Made by a program: the position numbers and the translations under genes. Below the pieces are notes generated by a model. It worked only from the letters and a program-made list of their open reading frames with translations. It was not told the DNA's origin and searched no databases. DNA of 64,000 nucleotides. Origin: Pseudomonas capsici. GTDB taxonomy: Bacteria; Pseudomonadota; Gammaproteobacteria; Pseudomonadales; Pseudomonadaceae. The stretch's first letter is position 1. The number at the start of each line of letters is the position of its first letter. This document shows, piece after piece, positions 34,403 to 44,176 of the stretch. The stretch covers positions 1 to 64,000 of the forward strand of contig NZ_JAFGZD010000022.1 of assembly GCF_017165765.1 (NCBI RefSeq), in the 5' to 3' direction.

Positions 34403-35782
34403 TTGAAAACAACCAGCACGGCATTGCTTGCCCTCTCTCTGACCTCCTTCGGCGCAGTAGCCCAGGCAGAAGAAAGCAGCCATACATTCATCCCGACGCA
34501 ACTGAGCACCTCCAGCGCACAGGACGACGCAAAAGGTTTTTTTGAAGACCAGCATCTGACGGGCACGACTCGTAACTGGTATTCCAATGAGCTACGCCGT
34601 CGCGATAACCGGTTCACCTATAGCAATAACGGCGTAGAAACAACGACACCTCGCCGTATCAACTGGGCACAAGGCACCATCGTCAACTACAGCTCGGGAT
34701 TCACTCAGGGCACAATCGGCTTCAGCACCGAAGTGGCGCTCTACAACGCCATCGCTCTGGAAAGAGACCGCAGCGACATCGCTGGCGGTGCCAACCGTAC
34801 CCTGACCGAAAACGACGGCGACCCGGTTGGACAATGGAGCAAACTGGGCCTGGGTAACGTCAAGGCCCGGATTTCCAACACCACCTTCACTGCAGGCCGC
34901 CAGTCGGTCAACACACCGGTCATTGCATTTATCGGCAACCGTGCCTTGCCTTCCAGCTTCCAGGGTTTTGCCCTGCAGAGCGACGAGTTCAACAACCTGT
35001 CCATCCAGGCCGGCAGCTTCGATCGGGTTTCGCCTCGTACCGAACAGAGCCTGAGCAAGTTCCGCTCCGAATACGCCACCAACAATGCCAACGCAGACCG
35101 CCTGAGCATGGTCGGTGCCGACTACAAGCCGTTCGACAATCTGACTACCAGCCTGTACGCGTCGGACCTGGAAGACCTCTGGAAACAGTACTACTTCGGC
35201 TTCACCCATGACATAGGTGACAGCAAGGCGGTGGCGCTGAGCACTAACCTCAACTACTACAAAACCAAGGATTCGGGCCAGAGCAAGCTCGGACCTATCG
35301 ATAACGACACCTACAGCCTGTCGTTCACCGCGACTCATCAGGCGCACAGCTTCGGCATTGCGTACCAGGAAGTCATGGGCAACGAGTATTTCGACTACGC
35401 CCATGAAACCAACGCCATCTTCCTGGCCAACTCCCTGCTGTCGGACTTCAACGGCCCGAACGAAAAATCCCTGCAACTCAGCTATGTCATCAACATGGCC
35501 GATTACGGCATACCGGGCCTGAAATTCAACGCCTATCAGGCTCGTGGCTGGGGTATCGACGGTACTCACTACAGAGGCAACGCCTATACCGACGTAAGGC
35601 AGATGAATGGTGAGCATCACTACGAGTACGGCATCGGCACGACCTATGCTGTGCAGTCCGGCCCGCTCAAGGCCACGACCGTACGAGCCACCTACACCAC
35701 TCACCGCGCAAGCGAATTCCAGTCGGATGGCAACATCAATGAATTCCGCCTCGTGACCACGATCCCATTCAAGATTCTGTAA
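34403..35782 (+). CDS. opdP: OprD-family porin (OpdP-like)
   Basis: 459 aa. The start is TTG 34403, placed 9 nt after AAGGAG; the ATG of the longer frame (34289) has no ribosome-binding site and would ruin the signal peptide. The signal peptide is KTTSTALLALSLTSFGAVAQA. The mature part begins EESSHTFIPTQLSTSSAQDDAKGFFEDQHLTG, which is typical of OprD channels, and ends in RLVTTIPFKIL with a terminal beta-strand. OprD family members are 18-stranded outer-membrane channels for amino acids and peptides. Position between the dipeptide SBP genes identifies it as the OpdP type, which takes up small peptides. Confidence 0.9.
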   Translation: MKTTSTALLALSLTSFGAVAQAEESSHTFIPTQLSTSSAQDDAKGFFEDQHLTGTTRNWYSNELRRRDNRFTYSNNGVETTTPRRINWAQGTIVNYSSGFTQGTIGFSTEVALYNAIALERDRSDIAGGANRTLTENDGDPVGQWSKLGLGNVKARISNTTFTAGRQSVNTPVIAFIGNRALPSSFQGFALQSDEFNNLSIQAGSFDRVSPRTEQSLSKFRSEYATNNANADRLSMVGADYKPFDNLTTSLYASDLEDLWKQYYFGFTHDIGDSKAVALSTNLNYYKTKDSGQSKLGPIDNDTYSLSFTATHQAHSFGIAYQEVMGNEYFDYAHETNAIFLANSLLSDFNGPNEKSLQLSYVINMADYGIPGLKFNAYQARGWGIDGTHYRGNAYTDVRQMNGEHHYEYGIGTTYAVQSGPLKATTVRATYTTHRASEFQSDGNINEFRLVTTIPFKIL

Positions 35783-35866
35783 ACAGCCATGCCACTGCGG
35801 CGTGCGTCGTGCCTGTGCATGACACACGCCGCAGCCACGGCCTTCGCACTCAAAAGGAGGTTTCTC

Positions 35867-37462
35867 TTGAAACTGCTCACACTACGCGCCTCGATTGCCG
35901 TCGCTGCATTCGGCTTCGCCGCCAGTGTCTGCGCCAAACCGCTGGTGGTCTGTACCGAAGCCAGCCCGGAAGGCTTCGACATCGTGCAATACACCACCGC
36001 CGTGACGGCAGACGCCTCGGCAGAAACCATCCTTGAACGTCTGGTCGCGTTCACGCCTGGCACCACAGATACCGTTCCCGGTCTTGCCGAGAGCTGGGAG
36101 ATCAGCCCCGACGGTCTGGTCTATACCTTCAAGCTGCGTCAGGGCGTCAAGTTCCAGACCACCGATTACTTCAAGCCCACCCGCGACATGAACGCCGACG
36201 ATGTGCTCTGGAGCTTCCAGCGGCAGATGGACGCCAAGCATCCCTGGCATGCGCGCTCACTGGTGGGTTACCCCTATTTCGAGAGCATGGGCTTCAAGGA
36301 ACTGCTCAAGAATGTCGAAAAAGTCGACGACTACACCGTAAGATTCACCCTCTCGAAAGCCGAGTCGCCTTTCCTGCGCAATCTGGCGATGCCTTTCACC
36401 TCGATCTACTCGGCCGAATATGCCGATCAGTTGCTCAAGGCTGACAAGACCGCCGAACTCAACAGCAAGCCCGTTGGCACCGGCCCGTTCATCCTGACGC
36501 GCTATGCCAAGGATGCCCAGGTCCGCTATAAAGCCAACCCGGACTACTGGAAGCTGAAAGTCCCCAGCGAAGCGCTGATCTTTGCGATCACTCTGGACAA
36601 CAACACGCGCCTGCAAAAACTCAAGGCAAACGAATGTCAGGTTGCGCTTTATCCAAAACCTGACGATATTGCGAGCATCAAGGCTGACCCGAATCTCAAG
36701 ATCGACGAGATGGAAGCCATGATGACCAGCTATGTCGCCATCAACACATCGCACAAATACCTTGACGATGTGCGCGTGCGGCAAGCGATCAACCTGGCTT
36801 TCGACAAGAAGTCCTACATCAGGGCTCTGTTTGGCGAAGGCAAGGCCACCGAGGGCGTCGGCCCCTACCCACCGACCATGATCGGCTACGACAACGATAG
36901 CCAAAGCCCGCCGTACGATCCGGCCAAAGCCCGTACCTTGCTCAAAGAGGCCGGCGTTCCAGAAGGACAGGTATTTACTCTGTTCGCTCGCAATGGTGGT
37001 GCAGTGACCAACCCCAACCCGTTGGTGGGGGCACAGATGCTTCAGGGCGATCTGGCCAAGGTAGGCATCAAGCTGGACATTCGCGTCATGGAATGGGGTG
37101 AAATGCTGAAACGCGCCAAGAATGGCGAACATGACATGGTTTTTGCGGGATGGGCAGGCGACAACGGCGACCCGGATAACTTCCTGACGCCGAACCTCGG
37201 CTGCGACGCCGCAAAAAATGGCGAAAACTATGCTCGCTGGTGCAACAAGGACTTTGAAGACGCGATCACCCGGGCCAGGGAAAAAACCGACCCAGCCGAA
37301 CGTGCCGCGCTCTACAAAAAGGCCCAGCAAGTGTTCAACCAGGAGCAACCATGGATAAGCCTGGCCTATCCAAAACTGTTCGTAGCAATGCGCAAGAATG
37401 TCGAAGGCTTTCATATCAGCCCGCTGACCAATAACAACTTCACCACTGCACGGGTGAAGTAA
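35867..37462 (+). CDS. Dipeptide ABC transporter substrate-binding protein 4
   Basis: 531 aa, TTG start 35867 with a near-perfect AAGGAGG 6 nt upstream; an ATG-like frame begins at 35789 without support. The signal peptide (LLTLRASIAVAAFGFAASVCA) is followed by KPLVVCTEASPEGFDI. It is an SBP_bac_5 protein that is more diverged from SBP 1-3 (SLVGYPYFESMGFKELL, NPNPLVGAQMLQGDLAKVG). It directly precedes dppB with a 70-bp gap and is probably the cognate protein of the operon, corresponding to DppA4 of P. aeruginosa. Confidence 0.9.
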   Translation: MKLLTLRASIAVAAFGFAASVCAKPLVVCTEASPEGFDIVQYTTAVTADASAETILERLVAFTPGTTDTVPGLAESWEISPDGLVYTFKLRQGVKFQTTDYFKPTRDMNADDVLWSFQRQMDAKHPWHARSLVGYPYFESMGFKELLKNVEKVDDYTVRFTLSKAESPFLRNLAMPFTSIYSAEYADQLLKADKTAELNSKPVGTGPFILTRYAKDAQVRYKANPDYWKLKVPSEALIFAITLDNNTRLQKLKANECQVALYPKPDDIASIKADPNLKIDEMEAMMTSYVAINTSHKYLDDVRVRQAINLAFDKKSYIRALFGEGKATEGVGPYPPTMIGYDNDSQSPPYDPAKARTLLKEAGVPEGQVFTLFARNGGAVTNPNPLVGAQMLQGDLAKVGIKLDIRVMEWGEMLKRAKNGEHDMVFAGWAGDNGDPDNFLTPNLGCDAAKNGENYARWCNKDFEDAITRAREKTDPAERAALYKKAQQVFNQEQPWISLAYPKLFVAMRKNVEGFHISPLTNNNFTTARVK

Positions 37463-37532
37463 GAAAAACAGCCGCCCGCGTCCACAAGATCAAGGTCGGC
37501 ATGCCTGAAAGGCTGATGAGGTACACCACAAG

Positions 37533-38543
37533 ATGTTTAGTTTTATTGCCCGCCGGGTGGGGTTACTGATCCCTACCTTCTTCGGCATTACCCTGCTGAC
37601 CTTCGCCCTGATTCGCCTTATCCCCGGCGATCCGGTCGAAGTCATGATGGGCGAGCGCCGGGTCGACCCGGAAATGCACGCCCAGGCCATGGAGCGCCTT
37701 GGTCTGAACAAACCGCTTTATGCGCAGTACATCGACTATGTCGGCAAGCTCGCCCAGGGCGACCTCGGCGAATCCCTGCGTACCCGCGAAAGCGTCTGGA
37801 CCGAGTTCACGTCCCTGTTTCCCGCAACGCTTGAACTGTCGATCGCAGCCTTGATCTTCGCCGGCATCGTCGGCCTTCTGGCCGGAGTCATTGCCGCACT
37901 CAAGCGCGGTTCGCTGTTCGATCACGGGGTCATGGGCGTTTCGCTGGCGGGCTACTCGATGCCGATCTTCTGGTGGGGCCTGATCCTCATCATGTTCTTC
38001 TCGGTATCCCTGGGCTGGACCCCGGTATCGGGACGCATCGACCTGCTGTACGACATTCAGCCGGTGACCGGCTTCATGCTGATCGACACCCTGCTCAGCG
38101 ACGAAGAAGGCGCGTTCCTCGATGCCCTGCATCACCTGATTCTTCCGGCCATCGTGCTGGGCACCATCCCGCTGGCGGTGATCGCGCGGATGACCCGCTC
38201 CTCGATGCTCGAAGTGCTGCGCGAAGATTACGTGCGTACCGCACGGGCCAAAGGCCTGTCGCCGGCTCGCGTGGTGTTCGTCCACGGTCTGCGCAATGCG
38301 CTGATCCCGGTCCTGACCGTATTCGGCCTGCAGGTCGGCACGCTGCTGGCAGGTGCCGTACTGACCGAAACCATCTTTTCCTGGCCCGGCATCGGTAAAT
38401 GGCTGATCGAGGCCATCGGCGCACGGGATTACCCGGTCGTGCAGAACGGCATTCTGTTGATCGCCTGTCTGGTGATCCTGGTCAACTTCGTCGTGGATAT
38501 CCTCTACGGCTTTGCCAACCCACGTATCCGTCACCAGCGCTGA
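37533..38543 (+). CDS. dppB: Dipeptide ABC transporter permease DppB
   Basis: 336 aa with six membrane segments (MFSFIARRVGLLIPTFFGITLLTFALIRLIPGDP at the N-terminus). The OppB/DppB pattern includes ADYGDLGES-like LAQGDLGESLRTRESVW and the cytoplasmic EAA loop EDYVRTARAKGLSPARVVFVHGLRNALIPV. It forms the translocation channel with DppC. GATGAGG precedes the ATG. The start is in the same operon as SBP 4. Confidence 0.95.
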   Translation: MFSFIARRVGLLIPTFFGITLLTFALIRLIPGDPVEVMMGERRVDPEMHAQAMERLGLNKPLYAQYIDYVGKLAQGDLGESLRTRESVWTEFTSLFPATLELSIAALIFAGIVGLLAGVIAALKRGSLFDHGVMGVSLAGYSMPIFWWGLILIMFFSVSLGWTPVSGRIDLLYDIQPVTGFMLIDTLLSDEEGAFLDALHHLILPAIVLGTIPLAVIARMTRSSMLEVLREDYVRTARAKGLSPARVVFVHGLRNALIPVLTVFGLQVGTLLAGAVLTETIFSWPGIGKWLIEAIGARDYPVVQNGILLIACLVILVNFVVDILYGFANPRIRHQR

Positions 38544-38554
38544 GATCCTGACCA

Positions 38555-39466
38555 ATGAGCACACCTACTCCTGAGGTAGCAGTCGATCAAAGCCTGCTTT
38601 ACCCATCGCCCTACAAAGAATTCTGGCATGCCTTTTCCCGGAACAAAGGTGCCGTTGCCGGCCTGATGTTCATGATCCTGATCGTGTTCTGCGCGCTGTT
38701 CGCCCCCTGGGTTGCGCCCCACGATCCGAGCGAGCAATACCGCGACTTCCTGCTGACTCCACCGGTCTGGCTTGAGGGCGGTCAATGGCAGTTCATTCTC
38801 GGCACCGACGAGCTGGGCCGTGACCTGCTGTCGCGCCTGATCCAGGGCTCGCGGCTGTCGCTGCTGATCGGTCTGTCGTCGGTGGTCATGTCGCTGATCC
38901 CCGGTATTCTGCTGGGTCTGCTGGCCGGGTTCTTCCCGCGCTTCCTCGGCCCTTCGGTCATGCGCCTGATGGACATCATGCTGGCCCTGCCGTCGCTGCT
39001 GCTGGCTGTGGCCATCGTCGCGATCCTCGGCCCAGGTCTGATCAATACCGTGATCGCCATTGCCATCGTGTCGCTGCCGTCCTATGTACGCCTGACCCGT
39101 GCTGCGGTGATGGGCGAGCTGAACCGCGATTACGTGACCGCTGCCCGTCTGGCCGGTGCCACCCTGCCCCGCCTGATGTTCGTTACCGTGCTGCCCAACT
39201 GCATGGCGCCACTGATCGTTCAGGCAACCCTGAGTTTCTCCTCCGCCATCCTCGATGCCGCAGCACTGGGCTTCCTGGGTCTTGGTGTGCAACCGCCGAC
39301 GCCTGAGTGGGGCACCATGCTCGCTTCGGCTCGCGACTACATCGAACGCGCCTGGTGGGTCGTGAGCCTGCCCGGTCTGACCATTTTGCTCAGCGTGCTG
39401 GCAATCAACCTGATGGGCGACGGCCTGCGCGATGCGCTGGACCCGAAACTCAAGAATGCCGCCTGA
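38555..39466 (+). CDS. dppC: Dipeptide ABC transporter permease DppC
   Basis: 303 aa with an OppC_N segment (FWHAFSRNKGAVAGLMFMILIVFCALFAPWVAPHDP) and a BPD permease domain with five further membrane segments. The EAA loop reads NRDYVTAARLAGATLPRLMFVTVLPNCMAPLIV. It starts 11 bp after dppB. It pairs with DppB to form the channel. Confidence 0.95.
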   Translation: MSTPTPEVAVDQSLLYPSPYKEFWHAFSRNKGAVAGLMFMILIVFCALFAPWVAPHDPSEQYRDFLLTPPVWLEGGQWQFILGTDELGRDLLSRLIQGSRLSLLIGLSSVVMSLIPGILLGLLAGFFPRFLGPSVMRLMDIMLALPSLLLAVAIVAILGPGLINTVIAIAIVSLPSYVRLTRAAVMGELNRDYVTAARLAGATLPRLMFVTVLPNCMAPLIVQATLSFSSAILDAAALGFLGLGVQPPTPEWGTMLASARDYIERAWWVVSLPGLTILLSVLAINLMGDGLRDALDPKLKNAA

Positions 39467-39476
39467 GGAGATTCGT

Positions 39477-40445
39477 ATGTCACTTCTGCAAATCCAGAAT
39501 CTCAACGTCCGCTTCGGCGACGCCAAGGCCGTCCCGGTTGTGGATGGCCTGTCCCTGAGTGTCGAGAAAGGCGAAGTCCTGGCCATCGTCGGCGAGTCGG
39601 GTTCCGGCAAGTCCGTGACCATGATGGCGCTGATGGGGCTGATCGACGCTCCCGGCATCATCACTGCCGATGCGCTGAATTTCGACGGCAATGACCTGCT
39701 CAAGCTCAATGCCCGTCAACGTCGCCGCATCATCGGCAAGGACCTGGCGATGGTCTTCCAGGATCCGATGACCGCCCTGAACCCCAGCTACACCGTGGGC
39801 TTTCAGATCGAAGAAGTGCTGCGCCAGCACTTGAAACTGTCCGGCAAGGCCGCTCGCCAGCGGGCGCTGGAGCTGCTCGAAAAGGTGGAGATTCCGGGTG
39901 CCGCGTCGCGCCTGGATGCCTACCCGCATCAACTGTCCGGCGGCATGAGTCAGCGTGTGGCCATTGCCATGGCCATCGCCGGTGAGCCCAAGCTGCTGAT
40001 TGCCGACGAGCCGACCACTGCGCTGGACGTGACCATCCAGGCACAGATCATGGACCTGCTGCTGAGCCTGCAAAAGGATCAGGACATGGCGCTGGTGCTG
40101 ATCACTCACGACCTGGCTGTAGTAGCCGAAACCGCCCAGCGCGTCTGCGTGATGTATGCCGGGCAAGCCGTGGAAGTCGGTCAGGTGCCCGGCCTGTTCG
40201 ATATTCCGGCGCATCCTTACAGCGAAGCACTGCTGGCGGCGATCCCGGAACACAGCATGGGTGCAGCACGTCTGGCGACCTTGCCCGGCATGGTGCCTGG
40301 TCGTTATGACCGTCCGATGGGCTGCCTGCTGTCACCGCGCTGCCCTTATGCACAGGAAAACTGCCGCATCCAGCGCCCGGCACTGGACCCCAAAGCCCAC
40401 AGTCTGGCTCGTTGCTTCTATCCGTTGAATCAGGAGGTGGCGTGA
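39477..40445 (+). CDS. dppD: Dipeptide ABC transporter ATP-binding protein DppD
   Basis: 322 aa from ATG 39477, with GAGGAG 9 nt upstream. Walker A is GESGSGKS, signature LSGGMSQR, and Walker B LLIADEPTTALD. The C-terminal oligopeptide-transport domain ends with a Cys-rich CLLSPRCPYAQENC pattern, known in this family and in some members as an iron-sulfur site. The gene is 10 bp after dppC and its TGA overlaps the dppF ATG. Confidence 0.95.
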   Translation: MSLLQIQNLNVRFGDAKAVPVVDGLSLSVEKGEVLAIVGESGSGKSVTMMALMGLIDAPGIITADALNFDGNDLLKLNARQRRRIIGKDLAMVFQDPMTALNPSYTVGFQIEEVLRQHLKLSGKAARQRALELLEKVEIPGAASRLDAYPHQLSGGMSQRVAIAMAIAGEPKLLIADEPTTALDVTIQAQIMDLLLSLQKDQDMALVLITHDLAVVAETAQRVCVMYAGQAVEVGQVPGLFDIPAHPYSEALLAAIPEHSMGAARLATLPGMVPGRYDRPMGCLLSPRCPYAQENCRIQRPALDPKAHSLARCFYPLNQEVA

Positions 40446-41419
40446 TGAGCGTCGTACTTACCGCCCGCGACCTTACCCGTCATTACGAAGTCTCTCGCGG
40501 CCTGTTCAAGGGCAATGCACTGGTGCGTGCCCTCAACGGCGTTTCCTTTGAACTGGAAGCGGGCAAGACCCTGGCTGTGGTCGGTGAATCCGGCTGTGGC
40601 AAATCCACTCTGGCCCGTGCCCTGACCCTGATCGAAGAGCCGACCTCCGGTTCCCTGAAAATCGCCGGACAGGAAGTCGCGGGAGCCAGCAAGTCCGAGC
40701 GCAAGCAATTGCGCAAAGACGTGCAGATGGTGTTCCAGAGTCCTTATGCCTCGCTCAACCCGCGGCAGAAGATCGGTGACCAGTTGGGCGAGCCGCTGCT
40801 GATCAACACCGACCTCAGCCGTGCCGAACGCCGGGAAAAGGTTCAGGCGATGATGAGTCAGGTGGGCCTGCGTCCCGAGCACTACCAGCGCTACCCGCAC
40901 ATGTTCTCCGGTGGTCAGCGCCAGCGTATCGCCCTGGCTCGTGCCATGATGCTGCAACCCAAGGTGCTGGTGGCCGATGAACCGACCTCAGCGCTGGATG
41001 TGTCGATCCAGGCACAGGTGCTGAACCTGTTCATGGACCTGCAGCAGGAGTTCAATACGGCCTACGTGTTCATCTCCCACAACCTGTCGGTGGTGCGTCA
41101 CGTGGCCGACACGGTATTGGTGATGTATCTGGGACGACCTGCGGAAATGGGGCCGAAGGAAGAAATCTACAATCGCCCTCTGCACCCTTACACCCAGGCA
41201 CTGCTCTCGGCGACTCCGACCATCCACCCGGACCCGCTGAAGCCGAAGATCAAGATCGTCGGTGAGCTCCCCAACCCGCTAAACCCGCCAAGCGGCTGCG
41301 CCTTCCACAAGCGCTGCCCCTACGCGACCGAGCGCTGCTCCAAGGAAATCCCCGAGTTACGGACGGTGGATAACCGTCAGGTAGCCTGCCATCACGCCGA
41401 GCAGTTTGTAGCGGCGTAA
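40445..41419 (+). CDS. dppF: Dipeptide ABC transporter ATP-binding protein DppF
   Basis: 324 aa. ATG 40445 overlaps the dppD stop (TGATG), with AGGAGG just upstream. Walker A is GESGCGKST, signature FSGGQRQR and Walker B VLVADEPTSALD. The C-terminus carries the Cys motif CAFHKRCPYATERC of this family. It forms the ATPase heterodimer with DppD. Confidence 0.95.
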   Translation: MSVVLTARDLTRHYEVSRGLFKGNALVRALNGVSFELEAGKTLAVVGESGCGKSTLARALTLIEEPTSGSLKIAGQEVAGASKSERKQLRKDVQMVFQSPYASLNPRQKIGDQLGEPLLINTDLSRAERREKVQAMMSQVGLRPEHYQRYPHMFSGGQRQRIALARAMMLQPKVLVADEPTSALDVSIQAQVLNLFMDLQQEFNTAYVFISHNLSVVRHVADTVLVMYLGRPAEMGPKEEIYNRPLHPYTQALLSATPTIHPDPLKPKIKIVGELPNPLNPPSGCAFHKRCPYATERCSKEIPELRTVDNRQVACHHAEQFVAA

Positions 41420-41424
41420 TACCC

Positions 41425-41480
41425 TGTCGCGGCCAAGCCCCCTTTCACAGAACAGTGTGGGAGAGGCCTTGGCCGCGACA
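41425..41480. repeat. REP-like palindrome / bidirectional terminator
   Basis: TGTCGCGGCCAAG (41425-41437) and CTTGGCCGCGACA (41468-41480) are perfect 13-bp inverted repeats around a 30-bp loop containing GTGGGAGAGG. It sits between the convergent dppF and PiuB-like genes. A partial copy lies near 27085. Confidence 0.85.
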
Positions 41481-41482
41481 AC

Positions 41483-44017
41483 TCAATACACATCCCTTCT
41501 GTAACGCCCTTGCTCGATCAGCTCGGCTACCGCCTGCTCACCCAGCACATCCTTGAGTACCTGATCCACACCCGCCGCCATCCCCTCAAGGCTGCCGCAG
41601 ATGTAGATCGCAGCGCCCCGATCCAGCCAGGCACGCAACTCATCGGCGGCTTCGCGCAAACGATCCTGCACGTAGATCTTTTGCGCCTGATCGCGGGAGA
41701 ACGCCAGATCCAGACGAGCCAGACTCCCATCCGCCAGCCAGCCTTGAAGCTCGGCAGAACAATGAAAATCATGGGCCGCATTGCGTTCGCCAAACAACAG
41801 CCAGTTGCGCGAATGCCCTTGAGCAATACGCGCCTTGAGCAGGCTGCGCAACCCGGCAAGCCCGGTGCCGTTGCCCAACAGAATCAACGGCATCGGTTCG
41901 ACCGGTAAATGGAAACTGCTGTTCCGACGCAGGCGCAGGCTGATAGCACTCTCCAGAGACGCATGCTCGGTCAACCAGCCAGAGCCGAGTCCCAGGCTGC
42001 CATCGGGATGCAGTTCCTGACGCACGAGCAGTTGCAGCACGCCATCCTCGGGAATAGAAGCGATCGAATATTCGCGAGCAGCCAGAGGCACCAGCGCATT
42101 GACCAGCGCCTGTGCATGCAGGCCGACCAGATGCGCACGGTGCTGGGGCAACTGACGAGTCGCCAGCGCCTGTAGCAGAGTCTCCTGCAAGCCATCCACG
42201 CTGACCGGCGTGTCGTGCGCAATGCCAAGACCGCTCAGGAAATGCTCAAGGGCCGCCACGCTGTTGCGTGGCAATACTTCGACCAGATCCCCCGCCTGCC
42301 AGGTTGCGGCACCCGGTGCAGCCAGATCCACCAGAAAGACTTTTGAACCGCTGCTGCCGGGGTTCAACAGCTCGCGGCGCGTCAGCGTCCAGTTCTCGAA
42401 AACCGGGGCCTGCCAGGACACAACGGGCGAGCTGCCCGTCAGTTGTCCCAGTTGTTGTTGCCAGTGCTGCAGTGCGCCAGGATCGGCGCTGTCGACTTCT
42501 ACCGGCGCAAACAGTGTGCGACCGCCGCGCTCGACCAGCCAGTGATGCAGTCGGTGGGCGAAAGCGCAGAACTGCGGATACTGTCGATCACCCAGAGCCA
42601 GGACGGCATAGTTCAGATTCTGCAGAGGCAGCTCGCTACCGAGCAATTTGCGCTCGAAACCACGAGCGCTGTCCGGTGCCTCGCCATCGCCAAAGGTGCT
42701 GACCACGAACAAGGCATGCTGGCTCTGGCTCAGCTCCTGCCCGGTCAGGTCGCCCAGTCGCTTTACACGCACTGGCAACCCGGCCGACTGCAACTGGCCT
42801 GCCGTCTGCCAGGCCAGCTGTTCGGCAAAACCGCTCTGGCTGGCAAAACCAATCAGCCACGACGCGGCGTCATTATCCGGATTCCCCGCAAGACCGCCGC
42901 GAGCATTCCTGATCTCACGCTTCTTGCGACGACGATCCAGATACAAAAGCCAGCCGGTGATGAAGAACAGCGGCATCATCAATGCAGCAACAGTCATGAT
43001 GATACGACCGCCGAGACCGAAATAACTGCCCACATGCAGGGAATAGTTACTGGTCAGTAGCTGAGCGCCCAGACTCTTTTCCTCATAGCGCGAAACGAAA
43101 TTGACCTTGCCGGTGGCCGGATCAAGATTGATCGTGCCGAAAGCCCGTGGATGCGGTGAGTTCTTGAGCAGGTAGAACACGGTCGCGGGCTGGCCGCCGC
43201 TCGCCGGAAGTCTCAGGTTATAGGAGCCCAGCTCAGGCCCGGCCGCTTCCTGAATGCTGGCCCAGACGGCATCGTAATCCACCACCAGCGGGCCCGCGGG
43301 CTGAGCACGTTTCTCGCCTTTGCCCTGCTCGGCAGGTGGAGGATCGCCCAGCAGCCTGTTCATGCCGTTGCTGAACCATTCATAGGACCAGTTCAAGCCG
43401 GTCACGGCGAACAACAGATAGAAAAGCAGGCACCAGGTCCCGAATATCGAGTGCAGGTCCCAGTTGAAACTGCGCCCCTTCTTCGCCCAGTCCATCGTCA
43501 GCCAGACACGCCAGTCCAGCGCCTTGCGCGGCCAGCGCAGATAAAGACCGGACAGGCAGAAGAACACCAGAATCAAGGTACAGGCAGCCGTGATCTGTTT
43601 ACCGACTTCGCCTGCGGCAAGATAGCGATGCAGGTTCAGAACGAAATCGAAGAAACCCTCACCGACACCGTTGCCTCTGATTTCCCCCGTATAAGGATCG
43701 AAATTGCGCTTGGGACCACGTCGCTGACCCGGCTCGGGAGTGAAATAGACCTGGGCAACGCGATTGCCCGTCGTCTGGACACGCAGAATCGCCACCTTCA
43801 GGCCTGTGGCAGTTTCAAGCCTGCGTACCAGCTCGGGTGCGGGCAAAGTGGCGGCACGTTCCTGAACCAGCAGCACATCGGGGTTGAGCGCGTCGAGAAT
43901 CTCGTCCTCGAACGAATACAACGCACCGGTAATGCCCATCAAGGCCAGGACCAGCCCTGCCGTGATTCCAAAGAACCAATGAATCTGGAACAGGATTTTC
44001 TTCAACACACCCACCAC
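41483..44017 (-). CDS. PepSY-domain and CysJ-like flavoreductase (PiuB-type)
   Basis: 844 aa. The N-terminal part is a PepSY-TM protein with about four membrane segments (FFGITAGLVLALMGITGALYSFEDEIL, CTLILVFFCLSGLYLRW, LLFYLLFAVTGLNWSYEWF, IIMTVAALMMPLFFITGWLLYLDRRR). A flavodoxin domain follows at about 385-540 (LSQSQHALFVVSTFGDGEAPDSAR), then an FNR/FAD-NAD part to the end (REYSIASIPEDG, LILLGNGTGLAGLRSLL, YICGSLEGMAAGV). This fusion occurs as the PiuB-like iron-regulated oxidoreductase of pseudomonads, probably reducing ferric siderophore in the periplasm or at the membrane. A possible Fur box is upstream. The start is a GTG with no clear ribosome-binding site, so the exact start is uncertain. 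Confidence 0.85.
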   Translation of the reverse strand: MVGVLKKILFQIHWFFGITAGLVLALMGITGALYSFEDEILDALNPDVLLVQERAATLPAPELVRRLETATGLKVAILRVQTTGNRVAQVYFTPEPGQRRGPKRNFDPYTGEIRGNGVGEGFFDFVLNLHRYLAAGEVGKQITAACTLILVFFCLSGLYLRWPRKALDWRVWLTMDWAKKGRSFNWDLHSIFGTWCLLFYLLFAVTGLNWSYEWFSNGMNRLLGDPPPAEQGKGEKRAQPAGPLVVDYDAVWASIQEAAGPELGSYNLRLPASGGQPATVFYLLKNSPHPRAFGTINLDPATGKVNFVSRYEEKSLGAQLLTSNYSLHVGSYFGLGGRIIMTVAALMMPLFFITGWLLYLDRRRKKREIRNARGGLAGNPDNDAASWLIGFASQSGFAEQLAWQTAGQLQSAGLPVRVKRLGDLTGQELSQSQHALFVVSTFGDGEAPDSARGFERKLLGSELPLQNLNYAVLALGDRQYPQFCAFAHRLHHWLVERGGRTLFAPVEVDSADPGALQHWQQQLGQLTGSSPVVSWQAPVFENWTLTRRELLNPGSSGSKVFLVDLAAPGAATWQAGDLVEVLPRNSVAALEHFLSGLGIAHDTPVSVDGLQETLLQALATRQLPQHRAHLVGLHAQALVNALVPLAAREYSIASIPEDGVLQLLVRQELHPDGSLGLGSGWLTEHASLESAISLRLRRNSSFHLPVEPMPLILLGNGTGLAGLRSLLKARIAQGHSRNWLLFGERNAAHDFHCSAELQGWLADGSLARLDLAFSRDQAQKIYVQDRLREAADELRAWLDRGAAIYICGSLEGMAAGVDQVLKDVLGEQAVAELIEQGRYRRDVY

Positions 44018-44050
44018 TCGAGAGGCATTTTGCGGCGCGTATTATGCGCT

Positions 44051-44069
44051 AAATGTTATTTATTCTCAT
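44051..44069 (-). promoter_or_regulatory. Possible Fur box
   Basis: On the minus strand ATGAGAATAAATAACATTT lies 34-52 nt before the PiuB-like start and resembles the GATAATGATAATCATTATC consensus in its AT-rich GAGAAT-AAATAA-CATTT hexamers. The match is imperfect. Confidence 0.4.
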
Positions 44070-44176
44070 CTTCAAGATTGTCGAATCCACCCTGTCCCGA
44101 GCATGGCCGACGGTTTCAAAGAGAAGCGCTACTGGTCGATAGAGGCGGATCGCAACTATTGCCTCAACTGACAACT

